A DNA stretch of 64,000 nucleotides from Platynereis dumerilii (lineage: Eukaryota > Annelida > Polychaeta > Phyllodocida > Nereididae). A model generated the notes under the pieces. That model saw only the letters and a list, made by a program, of their open reading frames with translations, did not search any database and had not been told where the DNA came from. Shown here piece by piece: positions 10,938 through 21,924 of the stretch. The stretch spans positions 58,953,514-59,017,513 of the forward strand of contig JAPTHN010000005.1 in assembly GCA_026936325.1 (NCBI GenBank), given 5' to 3'. The position numbers were made by a program, and so were the translations under genes. Within the stretch, counting starts at the first letter, position 1, and each line of letters begins with the position of its first letter.

Positions 10938-11356
10938 CTGAAAGAGAATCATTCAATATTTTGAAGTCTTCTGTATTTCACTGTAAAAAAAAGTTTAATA
11001 TAGGCCAGGCATTTTTTTAGCTTCTCAGATGGATGAACCCAACAGATCTTTTGCCTGTGGACATTTTTTTTAGCTTACCCAGTATTGTTGTTAAATTTAC
11101 TTTAAAAAAATATTTAGATTTCCTTTTTTTTGTCTAACAGAACGACCCTAGATGCCTTGAGAAGCTAAAGCTTAATTACGGTCAATTGTCTGTATTTGTC
11201 TAGTTTTGGGTGCAAACTTCATGCTGTTAAATATTACACAGCTAAACACTGTGCACTTTGTTTCCTTTAAGTCTTTAGAAAATACTAATGTCATCCATAT
11301 ATATTTTAAATTTTCTTTGTTTTTGTTCCCACCTTTGTGCCCTCAGCATAAGACAA

Positions 11357-11827
11357 TACAATCTTCAATAACACTTGCATTTTGTCATCCATTTATAACA
11401 CATTTATTGTTATTTCTTCACTCTGTATTTGCCTGTGCGTGCGAAAAAAAATGTTCAGGTCTTCGGATTATAAGTATTATCTATCTGTGACAATGGCGGA
11501 TGCAGGGGGGGGGCCTAGGGGGCCCGGGCCCCCCTGGACCACCAAGATTAATAATGACATTTTGAAGAAAATTGGCGGTAACGCGGCCCCGCGAATACCG
11601 AAACACGCCCGGGCCCCCCCTACAATCTTCAATAACACTTGCATTTTGTCATCCATTTATAACACATTTATTGTTATTTCTTCACTCTGTATTTGCCTGT
11701 GGGAGCGAAAAAAAATGTTCAGGTCTTCGGATTTTAAGTGTTATCTATCTGTGACAGTGGCGGATGCAGGGAGGGGGCCTAGGGGGCCCGGGCCCCCCCT
11801 AGACCACCAAGATTAATAATGACATTT
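11357..11827. repeat. Tandem duplication (2 x 207 bp) with GC-rich transposon-like end
   Basis: Bases 11357-11563 and 11621-11827 are direct repeats, offset 264, about 96% identical by eye. Each contains CA(A/G)TGGCGGATGCAGG followed by GGGCCTAGGGGGCCCGGGCC. Ends of the form CAGTGGCGGAT...CAGGGGGG are, from memory, common termini of hAT-like elements in animals. The duplicated block therefore probably carries one end of a nonautonomous element. Confidence 0.6.
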
Positions 11828-12229
11828 TTCATCAAATCATGCTTGTAAACCAGTTTGAGACTTTTGAGTTGAATATTCTTTCTCTTGACCTTGAAAATCC
11901 TTGCAGTGAAATTCATCACTTGTATAAAAGTTTTATCATAGCACCATCCCTCAAATGTAACCTGAGCGGATGTGGGATAGTGAGGTTTTGATTTACTATA
12001 TGATTTTACAAATTTCTTAAGATATTGAAGAGAATGAAGAGAATACACCTCGGTGTATCATAATATCAGCGTTATATTGAGACGACACATTTCTAATTTT
12101 AAGGATACATGTATATACACTCCTTGTATATTTTGGCTTAAAGATTTTAGGATGACATTGTATGGAAGATAGCTTTAAAAGTTTACAATGTCGTGTAAAA
12201 TGAAGTTTACACAATGTCATGTACATTGC

Positions 12230-12496
12230 ACTTGAAAATAATTAAGACGAGCCTCATTATTTAGTGCCTTTGGGGCACTAATGATAAGTACCATGGCTCT
12301 ATATTTGTTACTGATTGCTTTTTTTGTAGAGAGTCTGTAAAGTTAGTGCATGGGGCTCCTCAGCAGCGGCAAAATTTTTGCCCTCGAGGGGTCCTTTTGC
12401 TCCTAGGTTATTGAATTTCTTGAAAATTGTATTTTTATAATGTATATATTCCGAGCAAAAAATAAATGAGTCTGAGTCTGAGTCTGAGTCTGAGTC
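12230..12496 (+). mobile_element. 3' end of a LINE with GAGTCT tail
   Basis: An AAAAAATAAATGAG signal is followed by GAGTCT hexamers to 12496. The upstream 200 bases lack a frame and look like a 3' UTR. The left boundary is uncertain. Confidence 0.45.
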
Positions 12497-13618
12497 ATCT
12501 CTCTAAAAGACTTCCTTGTCACTGCTGAAGGTGATTGATGAAATGCAGTGAAGGGGTGTCCATGACTCCATGGCATCACACACTTACTTTATGTTTTACC
12601 TTATATAGGCTATAGTTTCCAAACAGATTTCTTATATACAATGTACCTAGAAACAACTTTCTGAATATCAAATTGAGGTACGATTATAGGTACCTAATAC
12701 TCCCCATGTCGGTCCAGCTTTCTTAGAATAATCTAAGAATCTGATACATTATATCTTATAAAATATTAAGCAGGACTTACATCCTGTATGGTCAAACCAT
12801 CTGCCAGGAATTGATCACTGCTTTATGCCTCAAATCGTTTCAAAGATGCTTTTGTCATGTCACAAATTATTTATTTCAGACTTAGATATATATTACAACA
12901 CCATACACATTCCTAAACCATCTGAAGGATGCTTGCCCTTCCACATTCATCAGTTCTTACAGGTCTGCACAATGCCCTCAGTACCAATATCATGTTTTCA
13001 TTCAACAGAAATAATTTATTATAATGACCTTCAACTTAGTTTTCAGTACAATATACGTTTTATGATGTTATACCATGGATGGGTAGGCGCAATGCCAAAA
13101 ACTGTTTAATTAGGAATTGGTGTCACTCACAATGTGTGCTTTACAAGGTTTTTCTTTCATTAGCATTTAAGAAAATTCCACATTAATATTAAAAAAAGTT
13201 ACTATTATGCAGTTTTTATGGCATTTCTTTGTCCTCCATCTGCTACCCATTAGCATGAAAAACGATCCTATATACTTTTTGACCAGGTTTAGAAATAAGT
13301 ATGGTTTTTGGAATTGTACATCCTTGACGTGATATTTTCAATATTTTTTGCTATTTATCAGAAATAATTAGCAAAGTTATTAATAACATCTAATTTCATT
13401 CCAACTTTACAACTTCACTTTAAGACAAGTGCAGATTTAAAGAGGAAGGTGAAAAAACATAAAGTTTAAGTTTGTTGTTGAGGTTGGTTTTGAAAGTGAA
13501 GACGACTGGCCATAAAAAAGTGAAAGTTCACAAAGATAAACAGTGCTGGGTTGCAGAAGGAGGACAAAGAAATGCCATAAAAACTGTTGAGTACGGGATT
13601 GCGAACTGACTGAAATTC

Positions 13619-13815
13619 AGTGGCGGTAGTTGTTTTTTGTGCCTCGTACGAAGAAATTCCCAAGGCTATAGTTCTGCCGGGTGCCGAACGGAAACAAAAG
13701 CGACAGCCTGATGCGGTGTCTCCTGGCCTTGTATTTCAAAAAATATTCCAATTAGTGTACAATACTTTCCGGTCGAATAAATGCTACTCTACTCTACTCT
13801 ACTACTCTACTAATC
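13619..13815 (+). mobile_element. 3' end of a retroelement with CTACT tail
   Basis: A relatively GC-rich 150-base stretch ends GGTCGAATAAATG, followed by CTACT repeats (about 13783-13812). The layout of signal plus short tandem tail matches the other LINE/SINE ends here. The family was not recognised. Confidence 0.45.
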
Positions 13816-14164
13816 CTGTTGCACTCTTCAAAATTCTTCAAAGGTAATTAGAAGAGCTGACACTAGTTTTGAAATAGCCATATTGATAATTTCCCTAAAA
13901 AATAAAGTGCATGGAGCAAAGTCAAAGTCAAATAAAAATATTTAACTTTGGTTTTACAGGAAACAGAACACAGGCCTATTAGGGCTTCAAAAATCAACAT
14001 CCGACTCTTGGATCTCATGATTAAAAAAAAACCAATATCATATTATGACATGTATTTACTGAAGCTGTACAAACATTTCAACAACAAATTATACTCTTTT
14101 TATCCAATTGCCATATTGTCCAAATGTGGACGCTGGCATGAGTGCCACCTTGAAAAGACAGTAT

Positions 14165-14640
14165 AATTTGTGATTATTTGATTTAAGTATTACACGTATA
14201 GCAGTTTGGTAAATTGCATTCTAATTTATATTGACCAAGGAAACTGATTTTTACATAATTTTTGAAGGCTTTTTCACAATGGGTGGTTGCTTTACTTAAA
14301 ATGCTAATATCGGTTTTATTTAATAAATGGCAAAGTTTGTATCTCACACAATTTTCTGCAAACTTGTGTTTGATTCTATGAGTTAAGAATTTATTATTTC
14401 GCGTATTTATGGAGTGAGTATCTCTCTGCTTTTTAACTGAAAAGGAGTTCATAAAGTAATCGGGGAGGATGTTGTTTTGATATCTATAATAAAATTGAAG
14501 TAGTTTTTGGTTGTAAATTTCATTTAGAGATAGTAGATTTAGCTATTTGAATAGCGGTTCTGTGTGCGCATTGAATTTTGAGTTTGTAATGACTCTTACC
14601 GCTTTTTTCTGCAATTTTGTGAGTCTCAAAGAGCAATTAA
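14165..14640 (-). pseudogene. Decayed LINE: C-terminus of reverse transcriptase protein
   Basis: Minus-strand translation gives LQKKAVRVITNSKFNAHTEP (about 14620-14550), then after frame changes a C-terminus ending LECNLPNCYTCNT (14183). These blocks match LQKKAIRVVTLSKFKAHTSK and the end CNIPNCFICNNNT of the LINE at 38.4-41.1 kb, so this is an old 5'-truncated copy of the same or a sister family. Confidence 0.75.
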
Positions 14641-15063
14641 AAACAAAGACTTTTGAAGAGGAATGAGTGAAAAAAAAAGGAAGAGAAACAGAAATCCTTA
14701 GTGGGTGAGAAAAAAATTTAGAGCATGAACATAAAAAATTTGAAGAAGGCAACATTTGAAATTTTACATAAAAGGTGACATATATATGATTGATGCAAAA
14801 AGCAAGAGAAATGTCAGTCTTTAAGTATTGACATTTTCTTTGAAACTTACGTCTATAAAACTCTAGCATGAAAGGTGTTTTATAACAACAGATCAAGACA
14901 TTCTTTGCCATAAAGACGAAAAATTACAATGGAGATTTACCATTCACGTGAGAGATTGATTATTTACATGTTTGTGAATAAAGACAAGTCTCCATTGTAA
15001 GTGCAGTTGGTGCATAAATGCCCTCATTAAATATATTTGTCCAACTGACAGTCTATCTGCCTG

Positions 15064-15065
<2 letters not shown>

Positions 15066-15150
<85 letters not shown>
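15066..15150. repeat. ACTT microsatellite
   Basis: About 21 tandem ACTT units, nearly perfect. A SINE has inserted at its right edge. Confidence 0.95.
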
Positions 15151-15151
<1 letters not shown>

Positions 15152-15156
15152 GTCTA

Positions 15157-15461
15157 GAGTTCCTCCGTGGCCTAATGGTTAAGAGTGCTTGTTTGCACAA
15201 CCACTGGCTTTGAGGGCGTGGGTTCGAATCCCACCCCGGAACTCAATTTAGTCCGAGCCCATGGGACAATAAATGGAGGCGGGTTGTATCCAGTGTTCTA
15301 TGCTGGGGCAACTGAAAGACCCTGGGCATCCCTGAATTAATAGAGTATGTACCAGACTCACAGTCTTCTCATCTCATCATCATACGGCGATCGCCTGCCT
15401 CGATATAGCCCACTAAGGTGCTGCAGAGGCGTAAAACACAAACAAACAAACAAACAAACAA
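15157..15461 (+). mobile_element. tRNA-derived SINE with target-site duplication
   Basis: The head 15159-15242 is tRNA-shaped: GTTCC pairs with GGAAC at the end, box A is TGGCCTAATGGTTAAGAG, and box B is GGGTTCGAATCCC inside a perfect T-arm (GTGGG/CCCAC). The 84-base length with a long variable region points to a serine/leucine-type tRNA ancestor. A roughly 190-base unrelated body and an AAAC tail (15433-15461) follow. A 14-bp duplication, ACTTACTTAGTCTA, flanks it (15143-15156 and 15462-15475). Relatives lie at 5682, 37985-38096 with 42893-43010, and 54190-54365. Confidence 0.9.
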
Positions 15462-15635
15462 ACTTACTTAGTCTATCTGTCTATCTGTCTATAGGGCCTA
15501 TCTATGTTGGTTTCCTTGGTTTCATATTTTGTGAAAATTACAATTGGATGTGATGAAAGATCATAAGTGCTGACCTTTTTCTACTCATTTGACATTCACC
15601 CAGTGAGTGGGTCTTTTACTTGTCTGATCAATTAC

Positions 15636-15654
15636 ACACACACATATATATATA
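15636..15654. repeat. Short CA/TA dinucleotide run
   Basis: An ACACAC run passes into TATATA. Confidence 0.8.
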
Positions 15655-18600
15655 ATTGCGCGTAGACCCCTTTTATGTGGGAAACTGAATAATCACCATA
15701 AAACTTCTGGTTCGTCCTCGATGGCATAAAAAAGCGATATGTTTTTGATACAGATATTACATTTCAACTGTTGCCCTGAACTGTAACAAATAAGCATTAT
15801 TGTGAACATGTACCTTGGCCTAGAAATCTGCCCATGAAAACCACAAAGGGAAGTGACAGAAAACTGAGTGATAATCATTGCTTTTATGTGTAATCAGATT
15901 TCGCAAGAGCAGAAGTGTTCAAACCTCAAGACTTCTGGAAATTGATCAACAAGCTGAGTGACAGTTCTTCATTTACAGGTTTTTCATTCTCATTATTGAC
16001 TTTTTCATATTTGTCTTTTTCCCACAATAGTCAAAAGCACCGATTCCTCTTCAGAGTGATATACATTTGTCACGACATCTCAAATAAAAAAAGAGTAAAA
16101 TATCCTTCTCCCATCAGTGTGAGCAGTCACAGAACAGCCAGCTAGAGAGAGGTCAACAACCATCGGTTTCGGCCCATACTCTACATGTCTACAAATCATG
16201 TTAAAAACAGCGTTGCTTCTGTATAATTTACATTTATCTGTGATTCTGTTTTTGTTACAAGGACTATGGAAAAGCTTTTAAGTGCTAAAAATATGAGTGC
16301 TTTAAAATATTAATGGATCCAGGTATCAAGCACGATGGGCCAATTGCTTAATAGGTATAGAACTTCAGTTTCGTTGAATGATGTATTGTTTATTATAGCA
16401 TCTTAATGCAAATCAAACTCCAACAATTTGTCTTCTAAATCAGATGTGCGCATCGCATCTGCAGAGGTGGAATATTTTAGGAAACTCGACAGGCTATTAC
16501 TCCTGTTGAAGTCTGAAAAATTACATTTAAAGAGTTCTTCTAAAAGTGTTCTGATCACAATTTGTTAGAGATTAGCCTTTTTATAGTATTACATTGTCAA
16601 AGGAATTCACTGCAGATGTGATGAAAGATTTGAAACTTAATTCTGTCTGGCCAAATCTGTGAAACACTGTTTCTTAATAGAAACATTCCCAATTACATAA
16701 ATAGGCTGAGGGGTGATTTTTAAAATTGCCCTTGGTGCTAAAATAAAATAAATTCTTAAAGAATCACATTTGCTTTCCTTCATGTAATAATGGTTGTAAA
16801 GAATAAACTGGAGCATTTAAATATCAATATTCTATTCTAGGCATAATTTGTGTGATGCAAATCAACTCTCCATTACTTGTTTCCTATTTTGACACTTCTA
16901 CTCACTTTATTTAGCGTAAGCCATCTTTCTTTGGCTATTGTACTCAGATAGACTAATAAGACAGACCTGATAATATTCACTGTCACTGTGCTTGAGCAAG
17001 GCATGATTAATTTTTAGCTTTTCAGATTGACAAACCTGACAAATTATCTCCCTGCGAAAATAAAAATTGTTCTGGCACAATTTTTCTTTTACTCAATAAA
17101 GAATATAAGATACAGCTTTTTTCGTCACTGACCTCAGAAAAGTGCTTGGGGAAGATCAAAGATGCTAAAAAGCAATTCCATCTTGCCTACCTTATTCTAT
17201 GTAATATGTTGGTTTGTATCAACGCTTAAAACATGGCATTGTCTTATATCCTAAAGTGGTTAAGTCACTTTAATAATATTGAGTCATTGCTGAACATGAA
17301 TTAGTTTTAATTAACAGAACTCATGTTACAACATGACTAAATGTTTCGCCTGTAACCCAGTTTGAAGATAAGTAACTGTTATAGGAGTTAACCACTTCAG
17401 GATAACCCGTGTTAAGCATTCATATGACCCGATAATGATGGGAAACTAAAACGTTTTCAGTGGAACTTCCAAGAGTAAAATCCTAGCTGAATGTTGTTCG
17501 GATGCGATGTTGACCAATTAAAGTAGGGCTGGGCATGCAGCCCCCCTTAACTTTGAGGTGCGATTTGACCTACCTGTTATGGTCAGTTATTTGAATGCTT
17601 GTGCTGTCTGGAAGATATCACTTGACTCTACTTATAACTAGTGAAACATACGTCTACCAATTTGAATAAAGGAGTTATGGCCAAAAAATGTAAAATGGCC
17701 TTCTTACCCCAACCATCGGACAAGAAGCTCCCCTATTATAATGCTATGGCAATTTCTTTGCCATCGCATTCAGCTTGAAAGTTATTTCTTTGGGTTCTTC
17801 TGTCTTTTTTAACGCATTCTATTCACTTTTTCTAAATTTCAGATTTTTTCTGTTCATACATTTATTTTTTTTTTTTTTGCCCTGTTTCAATTTTGACCAA
17901 ATGTTTTCTATTTTAGTTAGCTTTTCTATCATGATTTAAGGAAAAGTACACATTATTAAATGGTACCTGAATCAGCTTTGAGACCCCAGTGAAGGGGGCC
18001 TCATGCCCCATACCATGAGGGGCTTCTCGCCCCAAACCCACATATTTTAATTTGACCTCTATGTTCTGAACTAAAGTGCAAAAAACATGATCCAAATCAT
18101 ATTTATGTTATGGTCATAAAAATAAGCAATTCAGATATCCATTATACCTTCTGCAATTTCCAAAGTTATTTCTGACAACCCCTTTCAAAGAATTAAACAA
18201 AGTTGCAAAAACCATGCACATTTTTGTGTTTCTTTAATTTCTACTATGGTTTGGTGGTGTTTGACCTGAAAATTGGTGACGTCACCTAAAAAGCCTTTAG
18301 GTTCAATCCTATCCATGAGAAAACACACAAATAAATGTAAGTTTTAGATATTGCCCTGAGGGGGCCTCTCACCTAACCCGGGCTTCTTGTCCCGTCCTAC
18401 TGTATTGTTGGTTGAATCTTGTATCAGTGTCTGTGCTTGACAAGTAAAAGATCTCTCACATGGGGTAAATACTCAAAATTATTTCTCTACCTTTCTGTGT
18501 AATTAAGCAGAGATGTTACAAACTTCAATATGGCAGGAAAAGTTAATCACAAAATTAATAACTCTTTAGAATATTTATGAACGTGAGCGTAAGATACAAT

Positions 18601-19572
18601 GTTGCTTATTAAGAAAACTTCATTTTCATTAAATGATGTATTGTTTCATATAACTACTTGGAATAGACCTATAAGTTAAGCTTTGAATGTGTATTCAAAT
18701 GGGCAAGTCCCGCTTGGTTTATTGAGAAACCCATGCAACTTCTAAATGAAATTACATATTCATCGGAATTTGTCCATAACTCATGCCACTCTTTTAAGTG
18801 AAAGGAGAATTTAGGAGATGTTTTTCCACAAAAAAATAAAAGGAGTGATTCTCTAAAAAGTTGCTGTATCAAACAAAAATATGTAACAACAAATCTATAA
18901 AATGAAAGAAAAGGGAGCATCAGTAATGTATGAACACGATTCTGTAGAATTTTCTAATACCAATGACATATTAGTTCAACTGCTTCTGTTAAAGTACATG
19001 AAAGCAAGTAGGCCTGAGAATTAATAAGTAGACACAAATGCAAGTAAAGGTCACATAAAAGAAAACAGCAATAAAGGGTCCGAATGTTAAATTTGGCTAG
19101 TCCAAGGATGCATCATGTGTTTTTGCGCATTTCCAAATTTTCACAGCTACAGTCCAAATTTAGAAATGATGTCCTGGTAATTTAAAAAAAAAGTTTGGCT
19201 AAATTGTTTCACAGTCACCATTATTTTGAATGAACAAATTATGACCCTGAATGTCTGTGTAACATATTGCAAAGAAATATTCCTGAATTTGCATTTAATC
19301 ATCATATTTATATATCAATTCATCTTTCTAAATTGTGGACTAGTCTTCTTGTAGGTATGTTATTTAGAATAATCAAATGGTTGCACCTGCAACTTGTGTT
19401 AATCGTTTATAACAGAAATAGTATGCATTCAAAAAATATAAATCCAACCAAGACACCAGATCTACAAGTGTTGAAGCAGTAAATTCAAGTAAAAAAAGCA
19501 ATTAAATTGCTAAAAGTATGCCTTTATAACCATACACATTGGCTTTAAAAGAAAAGCTTAAACATCACTCAC

Positions 19573-19610
19573 CTGAGACAGGAGGTTGACTGGAGATGGT
19601 CTGTAGATCT
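19573..19610 (-). other. AKH gene exon 1 (noncoding leader)
   Basis: The exon ends CTGTCTCAG|GTGAGTG, a near-ideal donor (19573/19572). It starts about 30 bases below a TATA box, at an A in TCCAGAT that fits an initiator. The roughly 38-base exon has no ATG. Joined to exon 2 it gives a short 5' UTR of about 73 bases. A leader exon far upstream is common for small neuropeptide genes. Confidence 0.6.
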
Positions 19611-19712
19611 GGAGTTGTGGGATGCTGCCCTGCTTTTATATTATCAGGGGGGATTCTTGAGATACATGTTGGCCAATGAGGATACAGTGACGTCATTCTG
19701 GTGGGTGGGGGT
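19611..19712 (-). promoter_or_regulatory. AKH core promoter: TATA, CCAAT, CRE
   Basis: Read towards the gene on the minus strand, there is a full palindromic cAMP-response element TGACGTCA (19695-19688), a CCAAT box in inverse orientation (19673-19677), and TATAAAAG (19640-19633), about 30 bases before the proposed start site. A GT/CACCC-type tract (19699-19712) lies just beyond the CRE. Spacing of the three elements is normal for a TATA promoter. A CRE implies cAMP/CREB control, as in many neuropeptide genes; that step is inference. Confidence 0.65.
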
Positions 19713-19829
19713 GACACGCGATGCACATAGAATTTGTACACTTAGCAAGGAGAGTGCAACAGTTTCACTTTGCCCTTTACGAAAATTCGTACAAATACCT
19801 TCGGATTTACTATGCTAATAGGGGAAGTA

Positions 19830-21385
19830 GTTGTCTTTAAATGAACAATTGGCTCCTACCTCGAACAATGCTCAATCTAAGGCCAAACAATGCCTCGATT
19901 CCCACCCTATAGGTCGCAGGAAATACTACAAAATACGTTACACTGGTCTGACAGAAAGTGTGACATTTATTTTAATACTTAATGAGCCTATCACACAAAA
20001 TCCTGGCACATAGGATATCCCTGTTCTTCTCTCGGCCTTGGACCCCCCAGTTGGCCTTTTCTGAAACACTTATTCATTCACTTAAAGGCTAATTTATTCT
20101 GCACTCATCCCCCTAATCTTAAGGTGCAAAAAAACAAATCCATTGTTACCGAAAATGCATTCTTTTCTCTGGAAGCAACTCCAGCAGTGCAGAAATAGTG
20201 TATGTTCAGTGCCGCAGTTGTAACATGGGGGGCCACACAGTGCAAATTTGTAATGGCTGAGGCTGAATTAGATCAATTTATTGTGAATTCGAGTCTTGGT
20301 TTAGGATAGTAGCAGTGTAATTTTACATCGAGGAGATAGGGGCTATAAAGGATAATGAATTACAAAGTATGCCTACGATTATGAAGAATATAAAATCATG
20401 GTTTTAAAGATAGGTCTTTTAATGACAAACTGATTGGGTAAATGATAAACGGCTAGATAGTAGATATTGCTAGAAGAACAATTCGTTTGGTGTTAGGCTA
20501 AATCTCCCATTACTAGTAATGCCATTGAAACTTTTTTTTCACAGAGTGGCCCATCAGCAGCTTCTTATAAGTGTACACAGCTTCGCATCTCCAAGAAACG
20601 GATATGATCAAAGAGAATTAAGAAAATACCGACTTTCACAATATTGTCAGATACTGCACTAGCAATGTGTTTTTTTTAAAATAAAAACTGGTTTGATGCA
20701 CAATTTGATATCAAAATATTGCTTGTTTAAATCAATTCTGGTACACGACTGAGTTTGTAAGAATTTTTTCCATGAAACATAATCAGGATGTGATACAATA
20801 TTTTATTTGCAAAACAATCTTGACATGAACATAAACAATTATTAACAGAAATAAAATGCAGTAGAGATAGGCACCTGAGCAGAAACTGCTGTAACTAATA
20901 GGGATAAATAAAGCATGTGCACACACTTATACTAGCAAAACAATTATGTCATGTAGGTTGAATAATGTACCTAGTTGAATTGAATAATTGACTGATTGCT
21001 AATTAGGAAATTGTTGATTGCCTAAGTTATTGACAGGCTGACCGGTGAATACTTTAGTGATTGGTCTCACCTTATAAACCTAGTTTCTAGTGCAATGAAA
21101 CCCAATCAATGACAATTCGTTTAATGCTAAGTTTGATTTACTCTGTAGTTAGTTGGTTTATGTACCTGGTGAATTGAGTCAGTTGGACACATTGTTGATT
21201 TACAGCGAAGGACTGTAAATATGCTAAATTTAATTTGACAAATTGTTTATTCAAAGTGCAGGACTGCAAAATATGCTATAATGTTAGTCATTTTTAAATT
21301 ATCATCCTGGTAAAATGATGAAAAAAGCATCCGACTCTCTGCTAATACTCACGAGAATTATGCAGGGTCGAAGTAACGACGAAAG
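19830..21385. other. No recognisable feature
   Basis: AT-rich DNA upstream of the AKH promoter. No coding frame or delimited element was recognised. Confidence 0.5.
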
Positions 21386-21388
21386 GAT

Positions 21389-21425
21389 GCATACGAGGGG
21401 CGTTCAGATAGTTCACACCTTTTTT
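21389..21425. mobile_element. Possible mariner-type terminus
   Basis: TACGAGGGGCGTTCAGATAG resembles the well-known mariner end TACGAGGG.CGTTCAA. I could not find the matching inverted end, so this may be a lone terminus or chance. Confidence 0.3.
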
Positions 21426-21702
21426 TTTTCATAAGGACACTCATACTAAATATAGAATTATGAAATCTTCGGAGAATGGCTTTAAAAATGCCCAAATTGT
21501 CCAATATTTTTGAAAAAAAGATCCAAAATAGCAGAATAGCCATACGAAAAAAAGAGCTCCTCGTAAATATTGACAATGAAACCATTGAAGGCAAGATCTC
21601 GCCAGGATGGTCAATTGTGGCGGAGCGATGAGTTCATATTTTATGCCAGATTGACATCAGTTACTCCATTTATTTTAGGAAGATTTGTCCGCTGAGTAAA
21701 GG

Positions 21703-21860
21703 AAAGTTAAAAGAGGGATTTGAAAGAAAGAAAGAAGAGATGAAAGGAAGGAAAGATGAAATGGAAGGAATTGGGAGGGAAGTACGGAAAGAAAGGAAGG
21801 GCACTTGGAGGGCAGGAAGCCACACATACAGGCAAAGAAGAACGGTAGAGGGAGGAGTTG
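21703..21860. repeat. Purine-rich tract
   Basis: Mostly GAAAG, GAAGG and GGAA words on the plus strand, an imperfect simple repeat. The minus-strand frames across it are compositional. Confidence 0.7.
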
Positions 21861-21924
21861 GAGAATTGAAGAATTGTGGAATTGAAGATAGTGGAAATGT
21901 ATGAATGGAGAAAGTAAATACCAA

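Larger units (their letters stand above)
10938..19572 (-). other. AKH gene intron 1 (about 8.6 kb)
   Basis: The intron runs from GTGAGTG (19572) to TTTCAG (10938). It contains a GC-rich tandem duplication, two retroelement 3' ends, a LINE relic, an ACTT microsatellite and a SINE, listed separately. From 15.9 to 19.5 kb I see no gene. A stretch at 17.53-18.4 kb repeats words of the type GGGGCTTCTTGCCCC three or four times and looks like an old unidentified repeat. Further unrecognised exons cannot be excluded. Confidence 0.6.

Noticed and set aside
10678-10941. ORFs on the opposite strand and in the other minus frame over AKH exon 2
   Set aside because: They are shadows of the GC-richer coding exon. 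Only the chosen frame gives a signal peptide, dibasic sites and splice-compatible ends.
10903-10956. Start of the AKH precursor at the upstream in-frame ATG (10956)
   Set aside because: That ATG lies in the intron side of a good acceptor (10938), and the extra 18 residues are charged and would spoil the signal peptide.
15159-15242. A functional tRNA gene
   Set aside because: The cloverleaf is incomplete (mismatches at the inner acceptor stem, no clear anticodon arm). The same head recurs in several SINE copies followed by the same body, and a target duplication flanks the unit.
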